Positions 35,651-44,559 of a stretch of DNA of 64,000 nt are shown here, one piece after another. A program made the position numbers and the translations under genes. The first letter of the stretch is position 1. Each line of letters starts with the position of its first letter. This DNA comes from Opitutia bacterium Tous-C4FEB (lineage in GTDB: Bacteria > Verrucomicrobiota > Verrucomicrobiia > Opitutales > Opitutaceae): contig NEVA01000009.1 of NCBI GenBank assembly GCA_002304445.1, positions 62,001-126,000 on the forward strand, written 5' to 3'. The notes under the pieces were generated by a model that was not told where the DNA came from, did not search any database, and saw only the letters and a program-made list of their open reading frames with translations.

Positions 35651-37714
35651 TCAACGGGCCGGGATCCAGACGCTCATGTCGGTATCGCCGCGGTTGCCCC
35701 ACGCGAAATATGGGACGGCCTTCAGCGTGATCGCGCGCGTTGGCTCTGCCGTGGCTTCGCGGTAGAGTTCACGTGAAGACCAAGCGGCGCGGGTTACCAC
35801 CCGGGCGGGAAACGACAACGTGCGAACCTCGGAGTTCACCAACGTTTCCCGATTGGCCGTGAACTCCACCGGCGCAAGCAGCGGCAGCACGACATCCCGC
35901 AGTCGGACGCCGGCCGGAAGATCATTGGATTCGAGGCAATAGACCAGCGGCCCGTTTTTCACGGCGACTTGGTTAACGGCTTCTTCGACGAGGGGGTTCG
36001 CCTCCATCAAGACCGGACGAAACGTCATCGTGAACTGCACCACATCGCCGGCGCGCCACGAGCGCGTAACTTCGGTGTAGGTGCCCGGCACGGGATCGCC
36101 GGCGACCGGTTGGCCATTGACGAGCAGCTTCGCATTCCCGGCGCGGAGCCAACCGGGAACGCGAAGCTTCAAAGTGATCGCGCGCTCGGGCGCAGCCTCG
36201 ATCGTAAACTTTACCGCGCCGTCCCAAGGATACTCGGTTTCTTGGCGAAGACGGATGCGCGCGCCGTCGGTCCACGCGGTGTCGAGCGTGTTCGCGGCGT
36301 AAAGGTGGACCCAGAGCGTGTCGGGCGACAGGGCGTAAACGTAGTTGTGCGCCTCGGCGATGGCGCGCACGACGTTGGGCGGGCAACAGAAGCTGGCCTT
36401 CAGGTTGGGCGTGCGGGTACGCGACCAACGGAGGGGCCAGTCGAAGTCCGCGTCTTTCCGCAGGGCGTTGACATAAAAGTAGTGTTTTCCCTCGAGGCTG
36501 ATCCCGGGAAGGATGCCGTTGTAGAAAGACTGCTCGAACAAGTCGGCATACTGCGCGTCGGCGGTGACGGTGAGCATCCGCCACATCCACATCGCATAGC
36601 CGATCGTGGCACAGGTCTCGTTGTAGGCGGTGAGATTGGGCAGTTGGTAATCGCGGCCGTAAGCTTGGTGGACGGTCTTGATGTATTTGTGCTGCCGATG
36701 GTCGACGCCGTCGGGAGAAGCTCCGTCGTAGAGCGCACCGGTCATGCCGGTGATGTAGAGTTTCTGACCGGCCACGTCATCGGAGAGCGCAGCGAGAGTC
36801 TTGAACAACGTCGGATCGCCGGTCTCTGCGAACACATCGGCGACGCCGGCGTAAAGGTAGTTGGCGCGCACGGCATGGCCGACGGCCTGGGTCATGGCGC
36901 GGAAAGGGACGCGGTCCTGGTTGTGGTCACTGCCGTCCTGCTCGGTGACCAGGCTGCGGATCTCGATGAGTTGTTTCGCGAGTGCGAGATAGCGCGGCTC
37001 CCGGGTGACCCGATAAAGTTCGACCACCCCCATGTAGTGCGACGGACAGATGGCATTGCGGGCCAAGTCGGCGGGGACATTCGCGCACAGGCGCTCAATG
37101 TAGTCGGCGGCCTTGCGCGCGCAATCGAGCAAAGTCGTCTTGCCGGTGACGCGGTAGTGCACGCACGCCGTGGTGATGAGGTGCCCCATGTTGTAGGTCT
37201 CGAAGTGTTCACGGTCTTCGAACTCCTTGGCCTTGGCGGTGGTGACGCCTTGGCGCTGCGGAATGATTTTCTGCGTGTGCAGATAGCCGTCTTCGCGCTG
37301 GGCTTTGGCGATGACGTCGATGATGCGGTCCATTTCCGCATCGAGCGCGGGCTCCCGGGTGACGGCGTAGACCTGGGCGAGGGCCTCCAGCCATTTCAGG
37401 AAATCGCCATCGTTGAACGGCGGTCCGGAAAATCTCCCGGGCTGCAGGCCGGCCGCGATCCGGTAGTTAGCCCAGGCGGAGCTTTGCACCGGATCGCTAA
37501 AAATATTCCACATGTGCGGGACCATCGTGGTCCGACACACTTCAAAGCGTTCGCCGAGCAGGCCGCCGTTCCATTTCACGTCGGCCAAACCGGTCATATA
37601 CATCCGGGCCGAGGGGGAACGCGACGTGTCGACCAATGACTTCTCGCCGGCGGAGGCGAGCGTCGAACCCAACAGCGAGGCGAGGCTGAGGGCGGTAAAT
37701 TTAAACAAGTTCAT
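35651..37714 (-). CDS. GH127 beta-L-arabinofuranosidase-like protein (DUF1680 family)
   Basis: A 687-residue protein with a signal peptide (MNLFKFTALSLASLLGSTLASA). The (alpha/alpha)6 barrel carries the GH127 hallmarks GRDYQLPNLTAYNETCATIG and ASFCCPPNVVR: the glutamate and the three cysteines correspond to the zinc site of characterised GH127 enzymes, where one cysteine acts as nucleophile. A C-terminal beta domain follows (EYPWDGAVKFTIEAAPERAI onward). It removes beta-L-arabinofuranosyl or related residues, fitting pectin side chains. It lies between a sialidase-fold gene (45 bp upstream) and the isomerase gene. Related families GH137/142/146 have similar folds, so the linkage is open. Confidence 0.9.
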   Translation of the reverse strand: MNLFKFTALSLASLLGSTLASAGEKSLVDTSRSPSARMYMTGLADVKWNGGLLGERFEVCRTTMVPHMWNIFSDPVQSSAWANYRIAAGLQPGRFSGPPFNDGDFLKWLEALAQVYAVTREPALDAEMDRIIDVIAKAQREDGYLHTQKIIPQRQGVTTAKAKEFEDREHFETYNMGHLITTACVHYRVTGKTTLLDCARKAADYIERLCANVPADLARNAICPSHYMGVVELYRVTREPRYLALAKQLIEIRSLVTEQDGSDHNQDRVPFRAMTQAVGHAVRANYLYAGVADVFAETGDPTLFKTLAALSDDVAGQKLYITGMTGALYDGASPDGVDHRQHKYIKTVHQAYGRDYQLPNLTAYNETCATIGYAMWMWRMLTVTADAQYADLFEQSFYNGILPGISLEGKHYFYVNALRKDADFDWPLRWSRTRTPNLKASFCCPPNVVRAIAEAHNYVYALSPDTLWVHLYAANTLDTAWTDGARIRLRQETEYPWDGAVKFTIEAAPERAITLKLRVPGWLRAGNAKLLVNGQPVAGDPVPGTYTEVTRSWRAGDVVQFTMTFRPVLMEANPLVEEAVNQVAVKNGPLVYCLESNDLPAGVRLRDVVLPLLAPVEFTANRETLVNSEVRTLSFPARVVTRAAWSSRELYREATAEPTRAITLKAVPYFAWGNRGDTDMSVWIPAR

Positions 37715-37759
37715 TATGATTTCTTCGGTCGGAATCGCTCCGGTAGTTTAGGGCCCGGG

Positions 37760-38815
37760 TCAAAGCCGCGCCGGATCGAGCACGACATGTTTGATGAAGC
37801 GCCGGTCCCAAGTGTAGGTGATGTGAATCCGACCGTCGGCCGCTTGGATCACGGCGGGATAGGCGTAGCCGGCTTTGCAAGGCTCGGTTTCGAGTGTGAG
37901 GACTCGTGACCACGTCACGCCGTCCTTCGAGATCGCCACGTCGAGGGGAAAGCGATCGCCCTTGGCCTCAGCGGCGCGGTGACCGCTGTGGTTGTAGACG
38001 AGGAGATGCCGGCCGTCGGCGAGCGTGACGGCGTCGGTGCCGGAATTTGGATTCGGCAGATTTGTCGCCGTGAGCCGGCTCCACGTTTTACCCGCATCCT
38101 TCGACCAAGTCTGGGCGACAACGCCCTGTTTCGTGCGGCAAAGCGCTTCGAGCGCGCCGTCGCGGTGGACCAGAATACTCGGCTGGATGGCGTCGAACCC
38201 CGGGCCTTTGCTGACCGGTTCGGTTTTGCTCCAGGTGACACCGGCATCGGTCGAACGCTCAAAATGCACCAGCCAACCGTCCTTGTTTCCCTCGGTGCTG
38301 CTTGGCGCCAGCCATGTGCCGTCGGCCAGTTCGAGGGGCTTGTTTTTGATCGGACCGAGCACCCCGTCGGGCAAGCGTCGCGGCGCACTCCAGGTTTTGC
38401 CCGCATCCGGCGACGTCATCATCATGCCCCACCACGTGCTCGGCGACGGACCCACTTTGTAGAACAGCACGAGCGGCCCGGTTTTCGGTTGAAACAAAAC
38501 GGGGTTCCACGCGGGCAGTCGGGCGCCGACCGGCTGGACCCCGTTGGCCACCTCGACGGCGGGCAACCACCGGCCGCCTTCATGGCGCGACACCCAGATA
38601 CCGACATCGGGATTGCGCTCAGCGGTGCCACCAAACCAAGCGGCCACCAATCGCCCCGGTGCTACTTCCACGATCGTGGACGCATGACAGGAGGGATACG
38701 GCGCGTCGGCGTTGATGAAGCCCGCCGAGAGCAGGGCGACCGGGGTGGTTGCCGCCCGTAACAGGCCGCAACAAATTAGGACGAAGCAGACTGAGACGAT
38801 TTTTTTTGAGCTCAT
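37760..38815 (-). CDS. Secreted sialidase-fold (BNR-type) exo-hydrolase-like protein
   Basis: A 351-residue protein from the ATG at 38815, with a signal peptide (KKIVSVCFVLICCGLLRA). The beta-propeller of the BNR/sialidase superfamily is evident from CHASTIVEVAPGRLVAAWFG, repeated S-x-D-x-G-x-T-W Asp-boxes (SPDAGKTWSAP, STDAGVTWSKT, SKDAGKTWSRL, SKDGVTWSR) and a final YPAVIQAADGRIHITYTW. Members of this bacterial branch occur in pectin and glycosaminoglycan loci and need not act on sialic acid. It sits between the beta-helix/TIM gene and GH127 in the receptor-headed operon. The frame runs 85 codons further upstream over the neighbouring gene; that extension is rejected. Confidence 0.85.
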   Translation of the reverse strand: MSSKKIVSVCFVLICCGLLRAATTPVALLSAGFINADAPYPSCHASTIVEVAPGRLVAAWFGGTAERNPDVGIWVSRHEGGRWLPAVEVANGVQPVGARLPAWNPVLFQPKTGPLVLFYKVGPSPSTWWGMMMTSPDAGKTWSAPRRLPDGVLGPIKNKPLELADGTWLAPSSTEGNKDGWLVHFERSTDAGVTWSKTEPVSKGPGFDAIQPSILVHRDGALEALCRTKQGVVAQTWSKDAGKTWSRLTATNLPNPNSGTDAVTLADGRHLLVYNHSGHRAAEAKGDRFPLDVAISKDGVTWSRVLTLETEPCKAGYAYPAVIQAADGRIHITYTWDRRFIKHVVLDPARL

Positions 38816-38871
38816 GACAGGGGAGAAAATGACGCTGGGTGGAAGAGGGTTTGAATCGGGCTGGATGACAG

Positions 38872-41550
38872 TTAACGCGGCTGCACGTCGTCGGCTTCGC
38901 GCAGACCGGAGATCACGGCTTTCCCGGGGAACTTCGCCCGGTAGTCCCGCGCTGCCGCGGAGATCGTGGCGGCCGATGGCTTGCCGCCTTTCCAGAGCCG
39001 CAGGTGCTGCCGCGGCGCCAAGTTTTGGCCGCCCTTTGGCGCAAACTCTTGGCCGTCGCCCGTGCGCCACCAGTACGTGAGGTCGATCACATCGACCACG
39101 GCAGCACGTTTCACATCACTGAGAATCGTGTCTTGGACATCCTTGGGCGCGCTGAGCGCGATCAGCGGCCGGAGACCGGTCTCGGCTTCCCAATCGGCCA
39201 CCACATCGAGCCAAAATTGCATGAAGTGCAGCGGCCCGCTGTTCTCCGCGCTGAGAGTGTGGATCACGTTCGTCCCGGCCGCGAGGTTCGCGAGACACTG
39301 CCGAATATAGGCCCGGTGTAACGCGCGCCGCACCGGGTGTGCGACGTCATAGAAAGCATCCGCCATCTTGATGGTGTCGCCGGTGAACGGCGGCGGCTCG
39401 ATGAAGTCGGTGGCGTTGATGTTGTTCGTCGTCCGCCACGGGCTGTCCACCCAATGCGCCGCCGACTCGAGGATGTTGTGCTGGAAATACATTTCGTTGA
39501 TCAGCACGAGCCCTTGCTGGCGCGCCTCGGCCGCGAATTCCCGCAGCCGGGCGAAATACCAGGGATTGTAACGCGTCAGATCGTAGCGACTCATGCCGTC
39601 CCAAGCAGTCCCCTGCCCGCTCCGCGCAAACGGCTGCTCGTAGAAAGGCGGATAAACATCCGCATCCGGACGCCGAATCATCTGATGATCGATGCGGCGC
39701 CGGTCATACCAGAGACCGTAGTGGTGGCGGAAAAAAACTTCGCCGGCCCGCACCATAGCGGCCGCGATCGCAGGAATCTCATCCGTCAGTCCCGTGCCCG
39801 TGCGGCCGGGAGAAAACCGGGTGATCGCCCGCCCAAATTCCGAGGCCCGCGCGGGTTCGAGCCGGCCCAACCACCAGGCCGTTTCCAACTGTTTTCCGGT
39901 CACCGGTGACCCACCCAGCAGCAGAGTTCCGTCCACCAACGCCAAGGGGCGGCCGGGGCCGGCCGGCTTGGGCGTGAGGCGCTGCGCGAGATCCACAACG
40001 ACGGCTTCGAGCGCTGGGACTTCCACCGCAGGCCCGTAGTGACGCGGCTCGAGGACGGTCAGAGCCGATGGCCCTAGGCGCGCTTGCAGTTGGGCGCGGT
40101 AAAGACTTTTCGGCTCGGCGAATTCGTTGACCATGCTCCAGCGGCCGTCGCCGACAAATTGCCCCCACACCGCCACCGCCCAATTTCCCGCTCCGGGCGC
40201 GCGGCGCACCGCGACGACGGAGGCGGAGGAATTCCACAGCACGGAATTCACCGCCGCCCAGCCCACGCCTTGGTTCCATGTCTCAAGGTTATCGAGGCGC
40301 AGGGCTCCGCCGTCGATCAAACCACTGTCGAACAACAGCCCTGACGCCCAACTCCCAATTGAACCGCTAAAGCCCTTCGTCTCTCGAGCGGTGCAATGGA
40401 GAAAAACGTTCGGCCCGGCCGAGAGATAGCCGACGGTGAAGTCGTTGCCGCCCTGCTCTGCCGTGCAGCGCAAAAACAAGATCTGCTGCCCACGCGAGTG
40501 GAACGCCATGCGGCGATAGCCCGCGCGCTCCGAAACCGGCGCGAGCGAAGAACAGTCTTGGACCGTCGCCCGCGCGACCTTCGCGCCGACCTGCACCGCA
40601 CTACCGGCGAAATGCACGGCCGTCACGTCAGCCACCCAGACATCACTCGCGGCGTGCAGGTCGATCGCGTTCCACGCGTGCTCTTCGTCGAGTGGATTGC
40701 GCCGGTCGTAATCAGATTCGCAACGCAAGTGCTCGATGCCGGAGCGTTCGATGTAACCGGATTGCACATACGCCTGCACCGTGCCGCCGCCGTAGCGGCT
40801 TTCGAGCGCCACCGTCAGCGGCGCGTCCAAGGTAAGCCTCGCACCGTCCACCGCCACCACGCGCCGGTCCCAGCGCACGTTGAAGGCGCCCGCTTTCCAA
40901 ATGTAGGGCTGCCGACCTGGGGCCTCGTCCATTCCGATCGATTTTATCCACTCAATCGGGCTCGGACGTTCCACCGTGACACTCGCGCCGACGGCGATTC
41001 CGTGGTCGGCCCGCACCAACGTGAGCTCCGCGGCGCCAACCGGCACTTTCTCCGACGCCAAGGCGACCGGCGCGCCCACGTTCTCTCGCCGATCATTGCC
41101 GCCCAACTCGATCAGAGGCCGGCGACCTTGGCCCGTCGCCACCAAGACGGAGCCCGATTCACCCGGCCCAACCCCGCGGAGAACAACCCCACTCGCGCGA
41201 ATCTTGAGTTGCCCCTCAATCTCGTAGCGCCCGGCGTCCAATTGCACGGCCCCGCGAAAACCCGCCGCGTCGGGAGCCAAGCCCGACACGAAATCGATCG
41301 CGGCTTGCAGACGCGGACCATCGTCGCCGGGGGCCGGCGACACCCGCACACGGGCCGCGACCACCGGCAAAGCGACACCTCCACCCCCGAAACCGGCGCC
41401 CGAAAAATCCGGCACGCGGTCACCGCGCTCATCGATGAGGTAGGTCAATTGACCCGACTTCGACTGCGTGACGGGCGATGGCTCCTGCTTCGCGCCGAGG
41501 GCCAACGTCGCGCCCGCCCAGCCCAGCAATAATCTCACGATGCGGCTCAT
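38872..41550 (-). CDS. Secreted beta-helix plus TIM-barrel-like protein of unknown specificity (DUF6298-like)
   Basis: An 892-residue protein from the ATG at 41550 with a short signal peptide (IVRLLLGWAGATLALGA). The first ~500 residues read as a right-handed beta-helix: ALPVVAARVRVSPAPGDDGP, LQAAIDFVSGL, GYIERSGIEHLRCESDYDRR, VWVADVTAVHFAGSAVQVG, ILFLRCTAEQGGNDF. The second part (~550-890) looks like a glycoside-hydrolase TIM barrel: FFRHHYGLWYDRRRIDHQM, RYDLTRYNPWYFARLREF, VLINEMYFQHNILE (possible acid E), HTLSAENSGPLHFMQFWLD (possible second E). I suspect DUF6298-type proteins of pectin loci; no activity can be assigned. It overlaps the upstream hydrolase stop by 4 bp. Confidence 0.7.
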   Translation of the reverse strand: MSRIVRLLLGWAGATLALGAKQEPSPVTQSKSGQLTYLIDERGDRVPDFSGAGFGGGGVALPVVAARVRVSPAPGDDGPRLQAAIDFVSGLAPDAAGFRGAVQLDAGRYEIEGQLKIRASGVVLRGVGPGESGSVLVATGQGRRPLIELGGNDRRENVGAPVALASEKVPVGAAELTLVRADHGIAVGASVTVERPSPIEWIKSIGMDEAPGRQPYIWKAGAFNVRWDRRVVAVDGARLTLDAPLTVALESRYGGGTVQAYVQSGYIERSGIEHLRCESDYDRRNPLDEEHAWNAIDLHAASDVWVADVTAVHFAGSAVQVGAKVARATVQDCSSLAPVSERAGYRRMAFHSRGQQILFLRCTAEQGGNDFTVGYLSAGPNVFLHCTARETKGFSGSIGSWASGLLFDSGLIDGGALRLDNLETWNQGVGWAAVNSVLWNSSASVVAVRRAPGAGNWAVAVWGQFVGDGRWSMVNEFAEPKSLYRAQLQARLGPSALTVLEPRHYGPAVEVPALEAVVVDLAQRLTPKPAGPGRPLALVDGTLLLGGSPVTGKQLETAWWLGRLEPARASEFGRAITRFSPGRTGTGLTDEIPAIAAAMVRAGEVFFRHHYGLWYDRRRIDHQMIRRPDADVYPPFYEQPFARSGQGTAWDGMSRYDLTRYNPWYFARLREFAAEARQQGLVLINEMYFQHNILESAAHWVDSPWRTTNNINATDFIEPPPFTGDTIKMADAFYDVAHPVRRALHRAYIRQCLANLAAGTNVIHTLSAENSGPLHFMQFWLDVVADWEAETGLRPLIALSAPKDVQDTILSDVKRAAVVDVIDLTYWWRTGDGQEFAPKGGQNLAPRQHLRLWKGGKPSAATISAAARDYRAKFPGKAVISGLREADDVQPR

Positions 41551-43076
41551 GGTAATTGGCCGGTCACTCGGCGCAGACTCTCGGCGTGGGCGATTTCTTT
41601 GCCGTCGGCAAAGACCCGCAGACCGACGCCGCGACCATAACGGGTGCCGTCGCTGTCCCACAAAATTGTGAGCTCACGCCCGTGGTAACGCACGCGGTCG
41701 AGACAGAACCACGCCCAAGTATCCGGGGGCAGTAATGGCGCGACCTCGACGACGCTATCGGTGCGCGGGCGTAAACCAACGAGGCCGGTGATGAGCAGAT
41801 CGGCATAGGTCGAGTGGTTGTAATAGTAACTGCGCGGATCACGGCCTTTCAGCCATTGTCCGGTCGTCTCGTCTTGATATTCGCCGATGTAGGGCACGCC
41901 GTCGTAAACGTGGCTCCGGGTGTAGGTGAGAAACGCGTCGAACCAATCGCGTTGCTTCACGACCTCCTGGGGATAGTCGCGGAGAACGTTTGCAAGCGCG
42001 GTGAGAGTTTGCGCCGTGGCGAACGGCCAAACCGCACCGTCCCATTCGCAGGTGCCGACCCCATGGGAACGGAAACGGGGATGGCGGCGCTCGGCTGTGG
42101 TGATGCCCCACGGCGCACGGAAACCGGCGTCGTCGGTCAGTTGTTTCCACGCCGCCTCGTAGCCTTTACCCGGCTCCGGCAGGCCGAAATACCACGGGAT
42201 GAAACCGATCTGCTCCCGCACCGCGATGGGCTGGAGCTGGTCGTTCACCGCGCTGAAGAAGCCGAGCGCCGGATTCCAAAGCGTTGCCTGCACGAGGCGG
42301 CGCAGGTGCGCGGCTCTAGCGTCGAACTCTGCGGCCAACTCGGCCCGGCCTGCCAATCGCGCGATGGCGGCGAGTGCCGTGGCGTTGCCATACATGTAGA
42401 CACTGATCGTCGGGCGCACGTTCTGGACCTTGCGCCCGCCGCTGATGGATTCCTCCATCGCATCCCGCACGTCGTATTGCCAAAATAATCCGTCCGGGCG
42501 CATCTGCGTCGTTTCCCAGCGTCGGTAGTCGCTCAAGAGGTCGTCGAGCAGCCCGACGAGCGTGGCCGTATCCTGCGTGACCAACCAGCGCGACCACAAC
42601 GCATGCTGAAGCCACTGCGAGAACCGGTGCAGATGATCCTGCGGTTGCCCGCCCTTGCCCCGTAACCAATAGCGCAGGTAGTCGTCGTGGAACGTCTGAT
42701 CACGGAGCCAACGGCCCTCCATCAAGTGATGCCCGAGGGCGCTGCTCACCGGGCGCGCGCGGGTGATAAACTCACCGAAAACGAAACGCCCGCTATCGGG
42801 ATCTTTGCGCAGTTGTTTACGCAGGGCCCACCAGCGAAACCAATACGTCTCCTCCACGCCCGCGTCGGAGCATTCGAAAGCCGGCACGTGCGCTTCGAGC
42901 CAGGCGGCCGCCGCCGCGTTGGGCACGTGGTTGACCACGCCTTCAGGCTCCATGGCATTAAAAAACGCCACATGACGCGCACCCAACTCGGGCGGCAAGA
43001 TAGCCGGCGCGTTACCGGTTGCCGAAAGCAACGAAGGCGCGAAACCAAGAATAACCAGGCGGATCAGGCGAATCAT
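41547..43076 (-). CDS. Secreted (alpha/alpha)6-barrel glycoside hydrolase-like protein (MGH1/GH63-like)
   Basis: A 509-residue protein from the ATG at 43076 with a signal peptide (MIRLIRLVILGFAPSLLSATG). The fold is suggested by repeated helix pairs and by motifs of MGH1/GH63-related enzymes: DGLFWQYDVRDAMEESISGG (candidate acid), YGNATALAAIARLAGRAEL, WNPALGFFSAVND, and TCEWDGAVWPFATAQTLTAL (candidate second acid). These enzymes remove terminal sugars from oligosaccharides. The gene overlaps the pectate lyase stop by one base and the next gene by four, so it is firmly within the operon. Substrate unknown; unsaturated or acetylated pectin fragments are plausible (inference). Confidence 0.72.
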   Translation of the reverse strand: MIRLIRLVILGFAPSLLSATGNAPAILPPELGARHVAFFNAMEPEGVVNHVPNAAAAAWLEAHVPAFECSDAGVEETYWFRWWALRKQLRKDPDSGRFVFGEFITRARPVSSALGHHLMEGRWLRDQTFHDDYLRYWLRGKGGQPQDHLHRFSQWLQHALWSRWLVTQDTATLVGLLDDLLSDYRRWETTQMRPDGLFWQYDVRDAMEESISGGRKVQNVRPTISVYMYGNATALAAIARLAGRAELAAEFDARAAHLRRLVQATLWNPALGFFSAVNDQLQPIAVREQIGFIPWYFGLPEPGKGYEAAWKQLTDDAGFRAPWGITTAERRHPRFRSHGVGTCEWDGAVWPFATAQTLTALANVLRDYPQEVVKQRDWFDAFLTYTRSHVYDGVPYIGEYQDETTGQWLKGRDPRSYYYNHSTYADLLITGLVGLRPRTDSVVEVAPLLPPDTWAWFCLDRVRYHGRELTILWDSDGTRYGRGVGLRVFADGKEIAHAESLRRVTGQLP

Positions 43077-44491
43077 CAAAGGGGATTCGCAGATTTGGCG
43101 GGAGCCCGGTAGCCCACAAACTGTTTCGGATCGGTGCCATTCAGATACTCCTCGAGACTGGTGTAGCCGTCCTTGTCCGGGTCCGCGATGCCGTCCGCGG
43201 GATTGTTGACGTTGAGTCCGTGTCGCCGCTCCCAGACGTCCGGCATTCCGTCCTGATCCGTATCGACCAAGGGCAATTGTGAACGGTAAGCAGGCCAACC
43301 GCCGACTTGGTCGGGGCTGTCGACAATCCCCTGGCCGAAGGTCGCCACGCCGGCGGCAACTTCGCGCACGATTCGTTCGTCGACGGCATCGCGCACCGGC
43401 AAGATCGCTCCCGCGCGCCGCAGCACCACGGCGTAGGCTTCCGCGGGGGTCTCCGTGGTGACGGGGGCGCTGGGAAAAGCGGTATCACTGCGGCTGGAGG
43501 CCAAGGTAACGCGTTGGTCGAGTTCGACGCCGAGCCAATTGTCGTCGCTCAATTCGGGGGCACCGGCCATGACGTTGCCCGCGATGTGCCACCGCGACGC
43601 ATAACCGTAGGCCGACTGCGTATCGTCGATGCGGGCGATTCGCCGCTGCGCGCCGGGTTGGGTCGCCGGGCCGGGACGCAGGTAGTTGTTGATGAAATTG
43701 GCCGAGACGGGCTTTCCGTCGCACGTGCGGTGCTGCCAATTAAAAATCACCGAGCACCGGAAATCCAAATTGACGGTGTGTTCCACCTGATTGCCCGCGA
43801 TGGACGGATTGCGGGCCGGGGCGTGGGCAAACAGGTTGTGATGATAGGAGGTATTTTTCCCGCCCAAACTCGCCGCGTAGCCGTGCGCGCCTTTGGGATG
43901 AACCGACCGGTGCAGCGGCTCGGCGATCAGGCACCACTGGACCGTGAGATTCTCGACTCCGTGCCACGTATTTAGCGCCTCGTCGACGGTCCAACTGATC
44001 GAACAATGATCGATGATAACATTGCGACTGTCGCGCACCTCAATGCCATCCAGCGGCACCCCGGCCCCGGCGCCCGGGCGGATACGCAGGTAGCGGACGA
44101 TGATATCCTCCGCTCCTTCAATGCGCAGCGAGCGACCCCGCAGGCAAATCCCGTCGCCCGGTGCCGATTGCCCCGCGATGGTTAGCCTGGAATTGCGCAC
44201 GACGATATCCGACCGAAGGTCGATGATCCCTGAGACCCTGAATACAATCACCCTCGGTCCCGCCGCTTCGACCGCGTTCCGAAAACTTCCCGGGCCGTCG
44301 TCCGCGAGATTGGTCACTGCCAGCACCCGGCCGCCGCGCCCGCCGGGCGTCAGCGCACCGGCGCCCTCGGCTCCGGGAAACGCCTGAACGACGGGCAGCG
44401 CCGCAGCCATAACCTGCGTCGGGGGCAAAAGGACCGCAGCACCCCAGCACAACACCCTCAAAGCCAGGACAAAAAGCTGAGTGGGAGACAT
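43076..44491 (-). CDS. Secreted pectate lyase (PL1-like)
   Basis: A 471-residue protein with a signal peptide (MSPTQLFVLALRVLCWGAAV onward). The core begins with VQAFPGAEGAG and GGRGGRVLAVTNLADDGPGS, then VIIDHCSISWTVDEALN and YHHNLFAHAPARNPSIAGN with the probable catalytic arginine in RNP. A calcium-binding-like tail DTDQDGMPDVWERRHGLNV is present near the C-terminus. It follows the second TonB receptor by 68 bp and overlaps the hydrolase gene by one base. It cuts homogalacturonan or deacetylated pectin by beta-elimination in the periplasm or outside the cell. Confidence 0.92.
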   Translation of the reverse strand: MSPTQLFVLALRVLCWGAAVLLPPTQVMAAALPVVQAFPGAEGAGALTPGGRGGRVLAVTNLADDGPGSFRNAVEAAGPRVIVFRVSGIIDLRSDIVVRNSRLTIAGQSAPGDGICLRGRSLRIEGAEDIIVRYLRIRPGAGAGVPLDGIEVRDSRNVIIDHCSISWTVDEALNTWHGVENLTVQWCLIAEPLHRSVHPKGAHGYAASLGGKNTSYHHNLFAHAPARNPSIAGNQVEHTVNLDFRCSVIFNWQHRTCDGKPVSANFINNYLRPGPATQPGAQRRIARIDDTQSAYGYASRWHIAGNVMAGAPELSDDNWLGVELDQRVTLASSRSDTAFPSAPVTTETPAEAYAVVLRRAGAILPVRDAVDERIVREVAAGVATFGQGIVDSPDQVGGWPAYRSQLPLVDTDQDGMPDVWERRHGLNVNNPADGIADPDKDGYTSLEEYLNGTDPKQFVGYRAPAKSANPL

Positions 44492-44559
44492 GGGGACAAA
44501 CGAAGCCCGGGCTAAGAGTAATCCGCGCAGCCGGGATATTGGGTCAGCAAAATGACACG

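Noticed and set aside
35969-37639. A 556-codon plus-strand frame opposite the GH127 gene
   Set aside because: Antisense to a gene with conserved GH127 active-site motifs; composition is that of a shadow frame.
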